64,000 nt of DNA from Pseudoalteromonas phenolica. GTDB lineage: Bacteria > Pseudomonadota > Gammaproteobacteria > Enterobacterales > Alteromonadaceae. The position numbers were made by a program, and so were the translations under genes. This document shows, piece after piece, positions 26,995-35,775 of the stretch. Position 1 is the stretch's first letter. Each line of letters starts with the position of its first letter. The stretch is from the NCBI RefSeq assembly GCF_001444405.1, contig NZ_CP013187.1, forward strand, positions 2,294,001 through 2,358,000, in the 5' to 3' direction. Below the pieces are notes generated by a model, which made no database searches, had not been told where the DNA came from, and saw only the letters and a program-made list of their open reading frames with translations.

Positions 26995-27846
26995 GTGCAA
27001 CAAGAAGAACTATCTCACTCTTGGCGTGAAGAAGGCAGGGCAATATATAAAGATCGAGATACTCTAAAGCATGATATGGATAAGATAATTTCTTTGGTCT
27101 TAAGAGACTGTACAGATGGTGACTGGGACGAAGATTATATTACTCGTTCATTATTAGCAAACATTCGCGACTGTTTTACTGAGGTTCACCTTGATGAAGA
27201 TCATGAATTAGGAAAGCCATCAGTTTGTCAGATCCAAGCTTATAAAAATAGAAAGTCTAACAATTTTGAGGCAAATTACGGTGATATTGGAATATTAGTT
27301 AGACTTAATTTAGGCAAAGGAAGAATATTAGAAGGTGTAGCTTTAATAGAAGCTAAAAGAATTTATACGCCTGATAATGGAGTTGATAACGTCAAGTTCC
27401 CACATTTTCATGCACTTGAGTTCGATCAATTAATTAAGCATGTTGGGAATAGTTCTAATCATAGAGTCGTTTTTTATGACTTTTATACTAAAAATGAAAA
27501 AATTGTTTATAGTGCTCAAACTCTACCTTCTCAGCATTTAATTGTAGCCAAAGTTGATGACAGGTCTATCTATTCGTTAACTGAAGACTTTTCGTATTGT
27601 CTAACCCATAGATATATGTGTGGGTACGAGCTTAATTATGAAACTGAGATTATAGATGGATTTAAGGGAAACCTTGGATCAAAAGCTGCGGCAAGTTATT
27701 TATTAGAGCTTAACTTTGTCACGAAAGAAGATTTTAAAGAAGGCCGACGAGACGCAGAGAGTACAGTTAATACTGATACTTATTTGCCACTCGAAGCAGG
27801 TTTTCTAAATACTCATAGATGGTATCCTAAGCTAAAAGCTGCATAA
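26995..27846 (+). CDS. Hypothetical protein with PD-(D/E)XK nuclease-like core
   Basis: A 283-residue protein starting with GTG (AAGGACAG upstream). No family is recognised, but the middle has the spacing of a PD-(D/E)XK nuclease: E92-x4-D97 in FEANYGDIGILVR, a beta strand, then E119-x-K121 in GVALIEAKRIY. The rest is mixed alpha/beta with acidic N-terminal helices. If real, this would be a DNA- or RNA-cleaving effector in a defence island. The catalytic reading is inference from motif spacing. Confidence 0.6.
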   Translation: MQQEELSHSWREEGRAIYKDRDTLKHDMDKIISLVLRDCTDGDWDEDYITRSLLANIRDCFTEVHLDEDHELGKPSVCQIQAYKNRKSNNFEANYGDIGILVRLNLGKGRILEGVALIEAKRIYTPDNGVDNVKFPHFHALEFDQLIKHVGNSSNHRVVFYDFYTKNEKIVYSAQTLPSQHLIVAKVDDRSIYSLTEDFSYCLTHRYMCGYELNYETEIIDGFKGNLGSKAAASYLLELNFVTKEDFKEGRRDAESTVNTDTYLPLEAGFLNTHRWYPKLKAA

Positions 27847-28095
27847 CAAGTTCTAAGAATGATTCCAACGAATGGCATTTTCATTTCATAGTTAGGGTTG
27901 TTCTTATGACGCACGGATTTAAGTATCATGTCCAAATTGCTCATAACTCAATAAAGCCAACTGCCACTAGCACTAATAAAAAATTTAATGACCAATCTGA
28001 CTACAAAAAACAATTTTAGTAATTCAAGTTAATACTTATTCGATAAGGAAAAATTTAAGTATTCTTACCCGCTTTTAAAATTTGAACTGTTATTT

Positions 28096-28896
28096 TCACA
28101 GTGGAGCTTTTGTTTCAACTTTGTTGTAAGAAGCTAGAGTTTTTAGTTCTTTCTCGGTATAAGAAAATTCCACCAATTTATTAATATAGTCTAAGTAAAA
28201 TTCATAAGGAGTAGAGCTTCCTCCTCTGCTTTCATAAATGTAACTAACTGATTCATCCGGACCGTCAAGCAAGTAAGAAGTTACAATCATTTTTCCCCCA
28301 CTTCTTAATATGAAATATCGTGGTACCGACTTAGATACATGAATTCTTACATTTTCATTCACACTTTCACCGACTCCAAATCTTGAAACAAAATCAGATA
28401 TATTTTCCTGAGCGTCCCTTACTAGCCGTTTACCCTTTCCTTCAACTTTACTCTGAACTAGAACTTGATCTGATTTTGGATCAGCAAAAATGACTCTGAC
28501 TTGAAAACCTTCCTTTGATTTATCTTCAATCCTTTGAATAATTCTATTTTGGTCGATGAAACCATTCATTGCGATTCCAACAATATCAAGCTCTTTAATT
28601 CTGCCACAAGAGCTAAAGAAACTTTCTAGACTTTCACCATCACTGATAAAGGAGTGATAACCTGGACCAAAATCCTTAATACCTAAATCATCAAAATTTT
28701 TTGATTTTATCGCTTTTTCAAAATCTTTATGTGATAAAAACAACGCAACACCAGCCGACAACAAAGCAATACCTAAATTATGGGCCACCGCAGAGAAAGT
28801 CTCATTACCAAAGATTTCAGATAAAACAATCAAAGTTATCCCAAAAGCTCCAACATTCAGGGCTCTTACAACAAAAAACTTCTTGATCCAAACCAT
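28096..28896 (-). CDS. Two-TM protein with a possible phospholipase-D-like domain
   Basis: A 266-residue protein with two adjacent membrane helices at the N-terminus (about residues 8-28 and 33-52) and a soluble domain of about 200 residues. That part (RIEDKSKEGFQVRVIFADPKS, later RYFILRSGGKMIVTSYLLDG) resembles the PLD-like/DUF5919 fold of small membrane-anchored signalling proteins, without clear HKD motifs. The ATG at 28896 is preferred over an upstream start because of AAAGGAA before it. Function unknown; two-TM proteins in defence islands are often pore-type effectors. Confidence 0.55.
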   Translation of the reverse strand: MVWIKKFFVVRALNVGAFGITLIVLSEIFGNETFSAVAHNLGIALLSAGVALFLSHKDFEKAIKSKNFDDLGIKDFGPGYHSFISDGESLESFFSSCGRIKELDIVGIAMNGFIDQNRIIQRIEDKSKEGFQVRVIFADPKSDQVLVQSKVEGKGKRLVRDAQENISDFVSRFGVGESVNENVRIHVSKSVPRYFILRSGGKMIVTSYLLDGPDESVSYIYESRGGSSTPYEFYLDYINKLVEFSYTEKELKTLASYNKVETKAPL

Positions 28897-29331
28897 TACA
28901 TTTCCTTTTAACCATAACCTTTTGATAAATAGAACAACAAGAACCACTAAAGTAATAAAGAAGTTGTTTCCTCATTTTAAGAAGCTTGTACGTTCATATG
29001 TCACAAATACAGTCTTCCATTCTATAAAAACTACACTGGCTCCATAATTAATGTGTATCAGATATTTTAACTTATTGCCAATCTTGAACTTTTCTTGTTT
29101 ATTTGTAAATTTCATTGTTGGATACAATTTTTTGATTATTCTTATCACGCCACAAATAAAGTTAATGTTCAATAAAAGTTCATACGATTTCTACGTAACG
29201 TTAGTACTGGCTTTGTTGGCTCAGCATCAAGAATACTTAGTAAATACTATTGGGATATATTCACCTCATTTTTGACAGATTTTTTAACTGCTATTCAATA
29301 GTTGCTCCTATATACAAAGAGAGTAAAAACA
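28897..29331. other. Divergent intergenic region
   Basis: About 430 bases between divergent genes. Two overlapping frames of 66 and 74 codons exist on opposite strands, but neither has a ribosome-binding site or family resemblance. The region mainly holds promoters, with AAAGAGAG before the next gene. Confidence 0.4.
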
Positions 29332-29772
29332 TTGAGTAATAATTTAAATCAGCAACTAAAAACAATCGCATCCTTAATTGACTGCAAACTAGGTCACCCA
29401 ATTACTGGGGGGAATGAATCTCAGATTGAACAATTGATTGCGACTGCTGAAAAGCTAAATCATAAGCCTATTCGTGTGCTAAAAGATTGGAAACGATTTG
29501 AGCTTTGTTTGAATGAAGAAGACGAGCAGTTATGTAGAGAGCAGGAGCCCGAATTATCAAAAGACGGTATATACCTTGTGTATTCTCACAACGTGATCTC
29601 AGACTCGACATTTATGGTTCCTGCTGGTGGCTGGGTTAGAAGTACGTTTTTAATAGCACTTCACAATCAATGCATTTTCGAAACACCAAATACAAACTAC
29701 ATATTGGTTGGTAACGGCCGTGAGGTAAAAATCTCACTAGAAGAGTACTACTTACTAATGAGTTTGCGCTAG
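29332..29772 (+). CDS. DUF6957-like small protein
   Basis: A 146-residue soluble protein. The C-terminal half, from about residue 80 (GIYLVYSHNVISDSTF, then GGWVRSTFLIALHNQCIFETPNT and a YILVGNG end), resembles proteins annotated as DUF6957 in other gammaproteobacteria. That match is from memory of the motif order. TTG at 29332 is taken as start, because AAAGAGAG lies 8 nt upstream and no ATG is available. Function unknown. Confidence 0.5.
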   Translation: MSNNLNQQLKTIASLIDCKLGHPITGGNESQIEQLIATAEKLNHKPIRVLKDWKRFELCLNEEDEQLCREQEPELSKDGIYLVYSHNVISDSTFMVPAGGWVRSTFLIALHNQCIFETPNTNYILVGNGREVKISLEEYYLLMSLR

Positions 29773-29946
29773 GTAACAATTTTCGTTAGTAATTTATTAA
29801 TGCTTAAACCAATTTTATGATGGCTTAAGCATTACTATTCGCAGGTAAACATTGTCAAAATTAGAACCTCTTGTGATTAAATTTAAGAAGTTGAAAACAT
29901 CAATTCAACTAGCTTGCACTTGTAAACATGCACTAGATACAACACA

Positions 29947-31053
29947 TTATAAATCAAACACTTGAGGTAGGTTGTGGTTGACAAAAACTACTTTAAGACT
30001 GTTTATCGAGATGTTTAGATCTTCAGCAGCTTTGCGCACTGAGATCTTGCCTGAGCCAATAGCCTCATTGAGTGCTGATGCAAATTCGAAGTTAAAGCTC
30101 AATGGTTGGGTTGTTTTGGATAACCCTCTCCCCTCCTTTAATTTGTTTCTATCCATTCCATCGAACTGCGCTTGAGTGATCAGTCCAAGTGTTTTTAGTC
30201 TTACAAGCATGGCAGGACTGTTAACTAAGAATTTATCTGCTAGTGCATTCACATAGTCTTCGTCCACATCATTGGTGTTTAAGTTCATGTGGGCACGAAT
30301 AGTGTCCTGTGGCATCAGGATGGATGAAACAAATGCGTCTGCAAGCTTTTCAACGATAGGCTTTTTTCCTTTGTCGTTGAGATATGCTTTTTTAACTTTT
30401 AATGGGATGAGCGCGTCCCAAGTTAAGCTGTGAAATAGATCATGGGCATAGTTAAAGTTTCTAATGCCTAACACCTCACTTCTATTAATCACGATGTAGT
30501 TTTTAGAGGTCATATTTACCGCAGCGCTAGACACTTTTGGATTTAGGTCAAGGTAAAAGGTCTTGATCCCGAGTCGTTCTGACACAATGCTTTGGATTTT
30601 TTGGGCTGGGTACTTGCCTAGGTTTAGATGTGCAGTAAGTTGTTTTGCATAAAACTCGGCGTCACTCACTGTGCTTTGCTTATTTAGTGGCAGCTTAGGT
30701 AAGATTGCCAGTTTTTCTTCTTTGTCTTTTATTAGGTATTCAAATAGAGCAATGATCTTAGAGACGTACTTCTCTGTTTCGTCTAGCTCAGCTTCAGATG
30801 CGTCATACTGCCTCCAAGAAAACTGTGCTTTCCCAATGACAGAAATAGGATCTAAAAACTCATCCATAGTTATGTGCAAAAACTCAATTGCAGATAACAA
30901 TTCTTCCGGCTGCATCTTTCGCTCACCGGTTTCGATTGCAGATAGTGTTTGTCTATCCTTAAAGCCCATTGCTTTGGAAAGATCTGATTGTTTTATGCCT
31001 CTGCTATTACGAAACGCTGCCAGTCGTTCCCCAATAAAATTGTCCGTTACCAT
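29947..31053 (-). CDS. XRE/ImmA-IrrE family regulator with HDLFH metal motif
   Basis: An N-terminal XRE helix-turn-helix (residues about 8-62) joined to a COG2856 (ImmA/IrrE) metallopeptidase-like domain, 368 residues. Proteins of this type repress promoters of mobile elements, or cut a partner repressor. The zinc motif reads AHDLFHSL, so the catalytic glutamate of HExxH is aspartate; ligand histidines are kept. A perfect 16-bp palindrome sits 9 bp before its start, a likely self-operator. A 56-residue gene lies upstream on the same strand. Confidence 0.82.
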   Translation of the reverse strand: MVTDNFIGERLAAFRNSRGIKQSDLSKAMGFKDRQTLSAIETGERKMQPEELLSAIEFLHITMDEFLDPISVIGKAQFSWRQYDASEAELDETEKYVSKIIALFEYLIKDKEEKLAILPKLPLNKQSTVSDAEFYAKQLTAHLNLGKYPAQKIQSIVSERLGIKTFYLDLNPKVSSAAVNMTSKNYIVINRSEVLGIRNFNYAHDLFHSLTWDALIPLKVKKAYLNDKGKKPIVEKLADAFVSSILMPQDTIRAHMNLNTNDVDEDYVNALADKFLVNSPAMLVRLKTLGLITQAQFDGMDRNKLKEGRGLSKTTQPLSFNFEFASALNEAIGSGKISVRKAAEDLNISINSLKVVFVNHNLPQVFDL

Positions 31054-31061
31054 TTACCTAC

Positions 31062-31077
31062 TCCCAATATATTGGGA
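31062..31077. promoter_or_regulatory. Palindromic operator upstream of the XRE/ImmA gene
   Basis: Perfect 16-bp palindrome TCCCAATATATTGGGA, only 9 bp from the start codon, as expected of a self-repressed promoter. Confidence 0.6.
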
Positions 31078-31086
31078 ATATTATCA

Positions 31087-31110
31087 TCTTGCATATTTTA
31101 AAGTGCAAGA
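31087..31110. promoter_or_regulatory. Second inverted repeat upstream of the XRE/ImmA gene
   Basis: TCTTGCA (31087-31093) and TGCAAGA (31104-31110), 10-bp spacer, just upstream of the palindrome at 31062. A second operator or a different regulator's site. Confidence 0.4.
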
Positions 31111-31194
31111 TTAACGCTAACTTAAATTTGATACTTTGATTTTGCTGGCAATGTAGTTGGTTTTCTGTCAGAAGCGTCATTTACTCTTTTGATG

Positions 31195-31365
31195 TTATTG
31201 CTTTGGAGTAGAAGCCTTGCCATTCTGCTCATCTTTAATTCTCTGCAGCTTAACATTTCTTCTTTCTTTTGATTTTTCTAAATCAACGCCTGGATTATCA
31301 AACTCTCTAGTCTTGAACATATTTTCATACTCAATATTTTTAATTGCTGATTTCATATCAGTCAT
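31195..31365 (-). CDS. Small basic hypothetical protein (56 residues)
   Basis: A short reading frame from ATG 31365 to a TAA at 31195-31197. It encodes a charged helical peptide (MFKTREFDNPGVDLEKSKER core) with no membrane segment. GAGGA lies 1 nt before the first ATG, but 9-10 nt before a second in-frame ATG at 31356, so the 53-residue form may be used. It lies 140 bases upstream of the XRE/ImmA gene on the same strand. No family is recognised. Confidence 0.5.
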   Translation of the reverse strand: MTDMKSAIKNIEYENMFKTREFDNPGVDLEKSKERRNVKLQRIKDEQNGKASTPKQ

Positions 31366-31619
31366 TCCTCATTAATAGTTATAAAAATTGTTCTATCAAA
31401 AAACCTACCATGTAAGTTTTCAAATTTTACCCCCATCGTTTAATGATCAAAAACACATAACAAATCCAATATTGGCTCAATTTAATAATCAGAAGAACGT
31501 TTAGCCTCCTATCAATCTTGAAGCCACATTTTTGACGAAATTCCAAAATAAAACATCATGGTCTTAAAAATAAAACCCTGCTAAACCAACGTATAGCAGC
31601 TTTTTAAATAGGATGAATT

Positions 31620-32288
31620 TTGAACTTTATTGCATATTATCGTGTTTCAACACAACGTCAGGGACAAAGTGGCCTTGGATTAGAATCTCAACAATCAATT
31701 GTTTCTGATTATATTCAGAGACAAGATGGCACCCTATTACATCAGTACACAGAAATTGAATCAGGCAAAAACAATAACCGCCCTCAACTGACTCAAGCAC
31801 TGCAACATTGTCAGTTAACTAATTCTACTTTAATAGTTTCGAAACTAGACCGGCTTTCTCGTGACCTACATTTTTTAAGCTCAGTAATGAAAAGCAACAT
31901 TAAGTTCATATGCTGTGACCAACCAAATTCAGGTCCGTTAGTTTTACAAGTACTCGCTGCCGTCGCAGAACAAGAAAGAAGATCAATATCGTCAAGAACA
32001 AAGCAAGCGTTACAAGCAGCAAAGAACAGAGGTAAAAAACTCGGTAACCCAAACTTAAATAAGGTTCGCAATACGTGCTCTAAAAAGGCACAGGCTAAAT
32101 TTATTGAGAACACTGAGAAATACCAAAATGCGATTTTCCCAGTGATTAAGAGTATTCAAGAAAGAGATATAACTACACTTGCAGCTATAGCTAACGAACT
32201 CAATAAGCTCGGTTTTAAAAGCCGTACTGGTAAACAATTTTATCCAGCTACAGTGAGGAATATATTAAAAGCGAAAGAAGCTAACTAA
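31620..32288 (+). CDS. Serine recombinase (resolvase/invertase family)
   Basis: A 222-residue small serine recombinase. The catalytic domain starts AYYRVSTQRQGQSGLGLE (serine nucleophile in RVST) and continues with SKLDRLSRD and the AEQERRSISSRTKQAL helix. A C-terminal helix-turn-helix (AAIANELNKLGFKS ... YPATVRNIL) recognises DNA. It starts with TTG, with AGGA 6 nt upstream. It could invert or resolve a local segment or drive another element; no flanking inverted repeats were identified with confidence. Confidence 0.85.
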   Translation: MNFIAYYRVSTQRQGQSGLGLESQQSIVSDYIQRQDGTLLHQYTEIESGKNNNRPQLTQALQHCQLTNSTLIVSKLDRLSRDLHFLSSVMKSNIKFICCDQPNSGPLVLQVLAAVAEQERRSISSRTKQALQAAKNRGKKLGNPNLNKVRNTCSKKAQAKFIENTEKYQNAIFPVIKSIQERDITTLAAIANELNKLGFKSRTGKQFYPATVRNILKAKEAN

Positions 32289-32377
32289 AGTCACTGAGTG
32301 GCTTCATATGTATGTCTTGCCAGGACACTATTGTAATGAAAGGCTGCAAAGTCTCTCACAGCCCAATCAATAAATAA

Positions 32378-32584
32378 TTACCCTTCAATTTTCATCGCAA
32401 ACAATCCCCTAGCACCGTAAATAAGCGTCGAACAGCATACTGCTTGTATAAAGCTCACAGTCACATCTTGACCTTTAATAAGCTCTAAAACCGGACCAAG
32501 TGCAAAATACAAAACTACCGCTAATACAAAGATATTAAAAGCCAGATAGGCTGGCCAAACCAAAAGAAAGTCACTGAATTTCAA
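32378..32584 (-). CDS. Small two-TM membrane protein
   Basis: A 68-residue protein with two hydrophobic segments (LLVWPAYLAFNIFVLAVVLYFAL and FIQAVCCSTLIYGARGLFA). The TTG at 32584 is chosen because GGAG lies 8 nt upstream; a longer frame upstream has no ribosome-binding site. No family is recognised. It is divergent from the metallophosphoesterase operon and may be independent of it. A holin-like or inner-membrane effector role is possible but unsupported. Confidence 0.45.
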   Translation of the reverse strand: MKFSDFLLVWPAYLAFNIFVLAVVLYFALGPVLELIKGQDVTVSFIQAVCCSTLIYGARGLFAMKIEG

Positions 32585-32761
32585 TGTTAAGACTCCATAT
32601 AATTTTATATTGAGTCTTCTATTATCCACGGCAGAAAAGTTTGTCAAAAAACTATAGTTTCAACAATTAATTGTCACTCTTATGCATTTTAAATTTTTAT
32701 TCAACAGTGCTAAAACTATGATATATTTGACTTTTAAACTAGCTTAAAGGTTAATAACTTC

Positions 32762-34012
32762 ATGCCTACAGATTCATTGAAAGTTGCCGTGGTGAGTGAT
32801 TTGCATTTTGTAAATCGTACCAAAATTAATGATGGCAGCCATCATTCATGGTTGACATTCAATGAAGATAAAACGTTTACAAATAACTTTTGGCAAAGCT
32901 TAATTCAAAAAATTCAAAGAGAATCAATCGTTGCCGATATACTTGTTTGCCCTGGGGATATAACAACTCACTCTGAAAAAAGTGCTCTGGTATACGCTTG
33001 GGAAAAAATTAACGAATTAGCCATAGCTTTAAACTGTAAAACACTTATTGCTTCAACTGGCAACCATGATGTAAATAGCAGAGGGTTTAAAGTAGATAAC
33101 CCTATTAGAAGTCTAAATGCAGACCACTGCCTTGTAGAAAACCTAAAGCAGCTTACTCCCATTTACCCTCTCGTTAATATCGGCAAAGGCGAAACAACTG
33201 ATGATCACCTCAACAGGATTCACTACTTTGGTTCAAATTTTCTTCATAAAGAAACCGATACTTACAATTTGATCACACTTAATAGCTGTTCAAACCACAC
33301 TAATGATCCAGCAGCATATGAAAAAGGCTTCATTTCAAAGTCTACGCATCAGTGGTTAGAAAAGACTTTAAAAGCAAGTAAAAGTAAGAATAAAAAATTA
33401 GGTATACTTGTATGCCATCATCATCCAATTCAGCATTCTGAACATAATTTAGGTAATTATGACTTTATGAACGGCGGTACAGAGTTACTTGAAATGCTGA
33501 ATAAATATGGGAGGTGGATTGTTGTTCATGGTCACAAACATCACAGTAAAATTTCATATTACTCTGATGGTAGCAAAAAAACTGTTGTATTTGCTGCTGG
33601 CACACTTTCTTGCCACAAAGAAAGCTTAGGTAATGAATTCACGAACCAATTTTATGTTATGAATATAAACTCTGGAAAACAGCGAGGAACTCCTGAGGGA
33701 GTTTTAGATGTATACTCTTGGCAAGGAAACTCTTGGTCATTATCTAAAAGAAAAAGCGATGGTGTTTTTACTGGTGTTGGCTTTGGAGATGTTGGTTGTT
33801 TGGATGAACTAGCTGAGAATATAGCTAATAAAATAACGCCTGTAACTGGTAAACCGTGGACTGAAATACTCGAAGATTTCCCGAAGATTAAAAATTGTGT
33901 TCCAAAAGATCTAACACATCTTCAAGAAATTCTTGAAGAATATAATATAGATTTTGTATTTAATGATAATGATGAAATCATAAAATTAGAAAAAACAGAG
34001 GTGCAGTTATGA
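32762..34012 (+). CDS. Calcineurin-like metallophosphoesterase, first gene of a three-gene operon
   Basis: A 416-residue protein whose first 300 residues contain all metallophosphoesterase motifs. These are SDLHF (D13, H15), PGDIT, STGNHDVNS, VCHHHPIQHSEH and VHGHKHHS. The remaining hundred residues form an added C-terminal region that is not recognised. Such enzymes cut phosphodiesters in nucleic acids or nucleotides. Its stop overlaps the ATPase start by 4 nt (ATGA), so translation is coupled. The combination suggests a defence operon with this protein as the hydrolytic part; the target is unknown. Confidence 0.85.
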   Translation: MPTDSLKVAVVSDLHFVNRTKINDGSHHSWLTFNEDKTFTNNFWQSLIQKIQRESIVADILVCPGDITTHSEKSALVYAWEKINELAIALNCKTLIASTGNHDVNSRGFKVDNPIRSLNADHCLVENLKQLTPIYPLVNIGKGETTDDHLNRIHYFGSNFLHKETDTYNLITLNSCSNHTNDPAAYEKGFISKSTHQWLEKTLKASKSKNKKLGILVCHHHPIQHSEHNLGNYDFMNGGTELLEMLNKYGRWIVVHGHKHHSKISYYSDGSKKTVVFAAGTLSCHKESLGNEFTNQFYVMNINSGKQRGTPEGVLDVYSWQGNSWSLSKRKSDGVFTGVGFGDVGCLDELAENIANKITPVTGKPWTEILEDFPKIKNCVPKDLTHLQEILEEYNIDFVFNDNDEIIKLEKTEVQL

Positions 34013-35775
34013 AACTAGAAGCATTTAATGCCAAGCACCTCAAAAGTGAAGATATCGCAGGTTCATTTGTTTCCTCAAAGCTATTTCTAGAAACCGCTAA
34101 AAATGAGCATACAATACTAGTCGGACCCAGAGGAAGTGGGAAAACTACGTTTCTTCGAATGTTAAGCATCAATACTTTAAGCAAATGGGATAAAGCTAAA
34201 GAACTTGATATTGAGTATGATGGGATTTACGTACCAGGCGATCTTGTTTGGGGTGAAATGATTAAATCACTAGACGAAGTAGGGTTAAAATCAGAGATCT
34301 CAGAATCATTTGCATATAGTGCATTTTTCACCCATGTAATGTTAAATACTTTAGAAACTATTGAGCACTCTTTGAGCCGCTTTAATAAAGAATTCTTAGA
34401 AAAGCGGTCAAAAGAAGTTAATCAATCTCTTGTAGAGATTTGTGAGCTTTTAAAACTTAAACCTGAAAAAATCTCCTTCTCTAGACTGAGACATGAGTTA
34501 ATACTAAAACTTAATCAACTAGGTGAGTACTCCAGAAAAATTAGTCTACTTGGTAGTTCAAGTTTTGATGATTCAGAATTTCAAGACAAAGCTCCGTATG
34601 CGTTTAAAGATCTAAAAATCAGCCTTGAGTCAGTCCTTTCTTCAATAGATCGAGCTTTAGAGCGACCAAATCATAGATGGGCATTACTTTTAGATGAATT
34701 TGAGATAGCTCCCAAGAACCTACTAGATAAAGTTTTATCAAGTATGCGTTCATCTGCTCAAAAAGTTATTTTTAAGGTTGCTCTTGTCCCTTGTGGATTT
34801 CATCAAGAGGTAAAAACTGTAACTAGTGCGATAAATGACTACTCTATTGTAGAGCTTTGGTACGTTACAAAAGGTGAAAGTAATGAGTTTTGCACTAATC
34901 TAGTTGCCTCAAAGTTTGGAATAAGCAACCCTGTTGAAAAACTTGGTTCAACTAAATTTGGCTCAAGAGTTACAACAAACCCGAATCTGTGGTGTGAAGT
35001 TTTTGAAGAATTATTCAACAAAGATGATTCATTTAAAACGTTTATATTATCCAAAAAAATAAACTTTAAAGAGATATTTCTGTCATCAGAAGCTACTCCT
35101 AGCTTAATCAGAAAAATTTCACCAATAGTTGCTTTTAGAAATGCTTTCCTTAATAAGAATGGAAAAAGGAAAGGAAGAAGAGCTTTGCCCGAGTTTTACT
35201 CGGGTTGGGAGGCAATTTCGACTATTAGTGAGGGGAACCCTCGTTGGCTTTTGTCCGTATTAAGTCCTTTAATGTCAAATGACCAATCAAGTAGAATTAA
35301 TTATTCTGCACAAATGTCAAAAGTAGATAATTCGACAAACAGTTATGCTGCGATGCTTAAAACACTGCCCTTATCCAACAATATGGGGCTTACAACTAAG
35401 CAACCAATATATGATTTACTCGAGTTAATTGGTAAGTATTTTAACCAGAGACTTATAGATCTTCCTTTCAATTCTACTTTGAAAACAGCTTTTACTGTTG
35501 ACCAAGCAGTTACAAAAGACATCGAAGCTGCGTTAATGATTGCATGGAATTATGGAGCAATAGTTTCTGTTGGCTCTGAAAATACGTTTGGATCATATGA
35601 TAGTTTACAAGGAATGAGATTCAGACTTTCGTACTTATTATCGCCTAAGTTTGAATTAAACCTTACAACTAATTCAACTGTAAACCTCAGTGCAATTTTA
35701 AACCCTGGATTAAAAGCTAAAAAAGATTTGATTTACGACAATATTGATGATCCGCAGCAGGATATGTTTTTATGA
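34009..35775 (+). CDS. ORC-CDC6-like P-loop ATPase
   Basis: A 588-residue ATPase with Walker A GPRGSGKTT (residues 39-47) and Walker B ALLLDEFE (D229/E230), preceded by FNAKHLKSEDIAGSFVSSKLF. This start is typical of bacterial ORC/CDC6-type AAA proteins found in defence islands. The C-terminal half has no recognised motif and may sense or dock the target. It overlaps both neighbours by 4 nt. Its likely part is nucleotide-dependent regulation of the phosphoesterase or the third protein. Confidence 0.8.
   Translation: MKLEAFNAKHLKSEDIAGSFVSSKLFLETAKNEHTILVGPRGSGKTTFLRMLSINTLSKWDKAKELDIEYDGIYVPGDLVWGEMIKSLDEVGLKSEISESFAYSAFFTHVMLNTLETIEHSLSRFNKEFLEKRSKEVNQSLVEICELLKLKPEKISFSRLRHELILKLNQLGEYSRKISLLGSSSFDDSEFQDKAPYAFKDLKISLESVLSSIDRALERPNHRWALLLDEFEIAPKNLLDKVLSSMRSSAQKVIFKVALVPCGFHQEVKTVTSAINDYSIVELWYVTKGESNEFCTNLVASKFGISNPVEKLGSTKFGSRVTTNPNLWCEVFEELFNKDDSFKTFILSKKINFKEIFLSSEATPSLIRKISPIVAFRNAFLNKNGKRKGRRALPEFYSGWEAISTISEGNPRWLLSVLSPLMSNDQSSRINYSAQMSKVDNSTNSYAAMLKTLPLSNNMGLTTKQPIYDLLELIGKYFNQRLIDLPFNSTLKTAFTVDQAVTKDIEAALMIAWNYGAIVSVGSENTFGSYDSLQGMRFRLSYLLSPKFELNLTTNSTVNLSAILNPGLKAKKDLIYDNIDDPQQDMFL

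Noticed and set aside
28972..29275. Two overlapping ORFs of 66 and 74 codons on opposite strands
   Set aside because: No ribosome-binding site, no family resemblance, and each overlaps the other.
31620..32288. Invertible segment controlled by the serine recombinase
   Set aside because: No convincing pair of inverted recombination sites was found around the gene.
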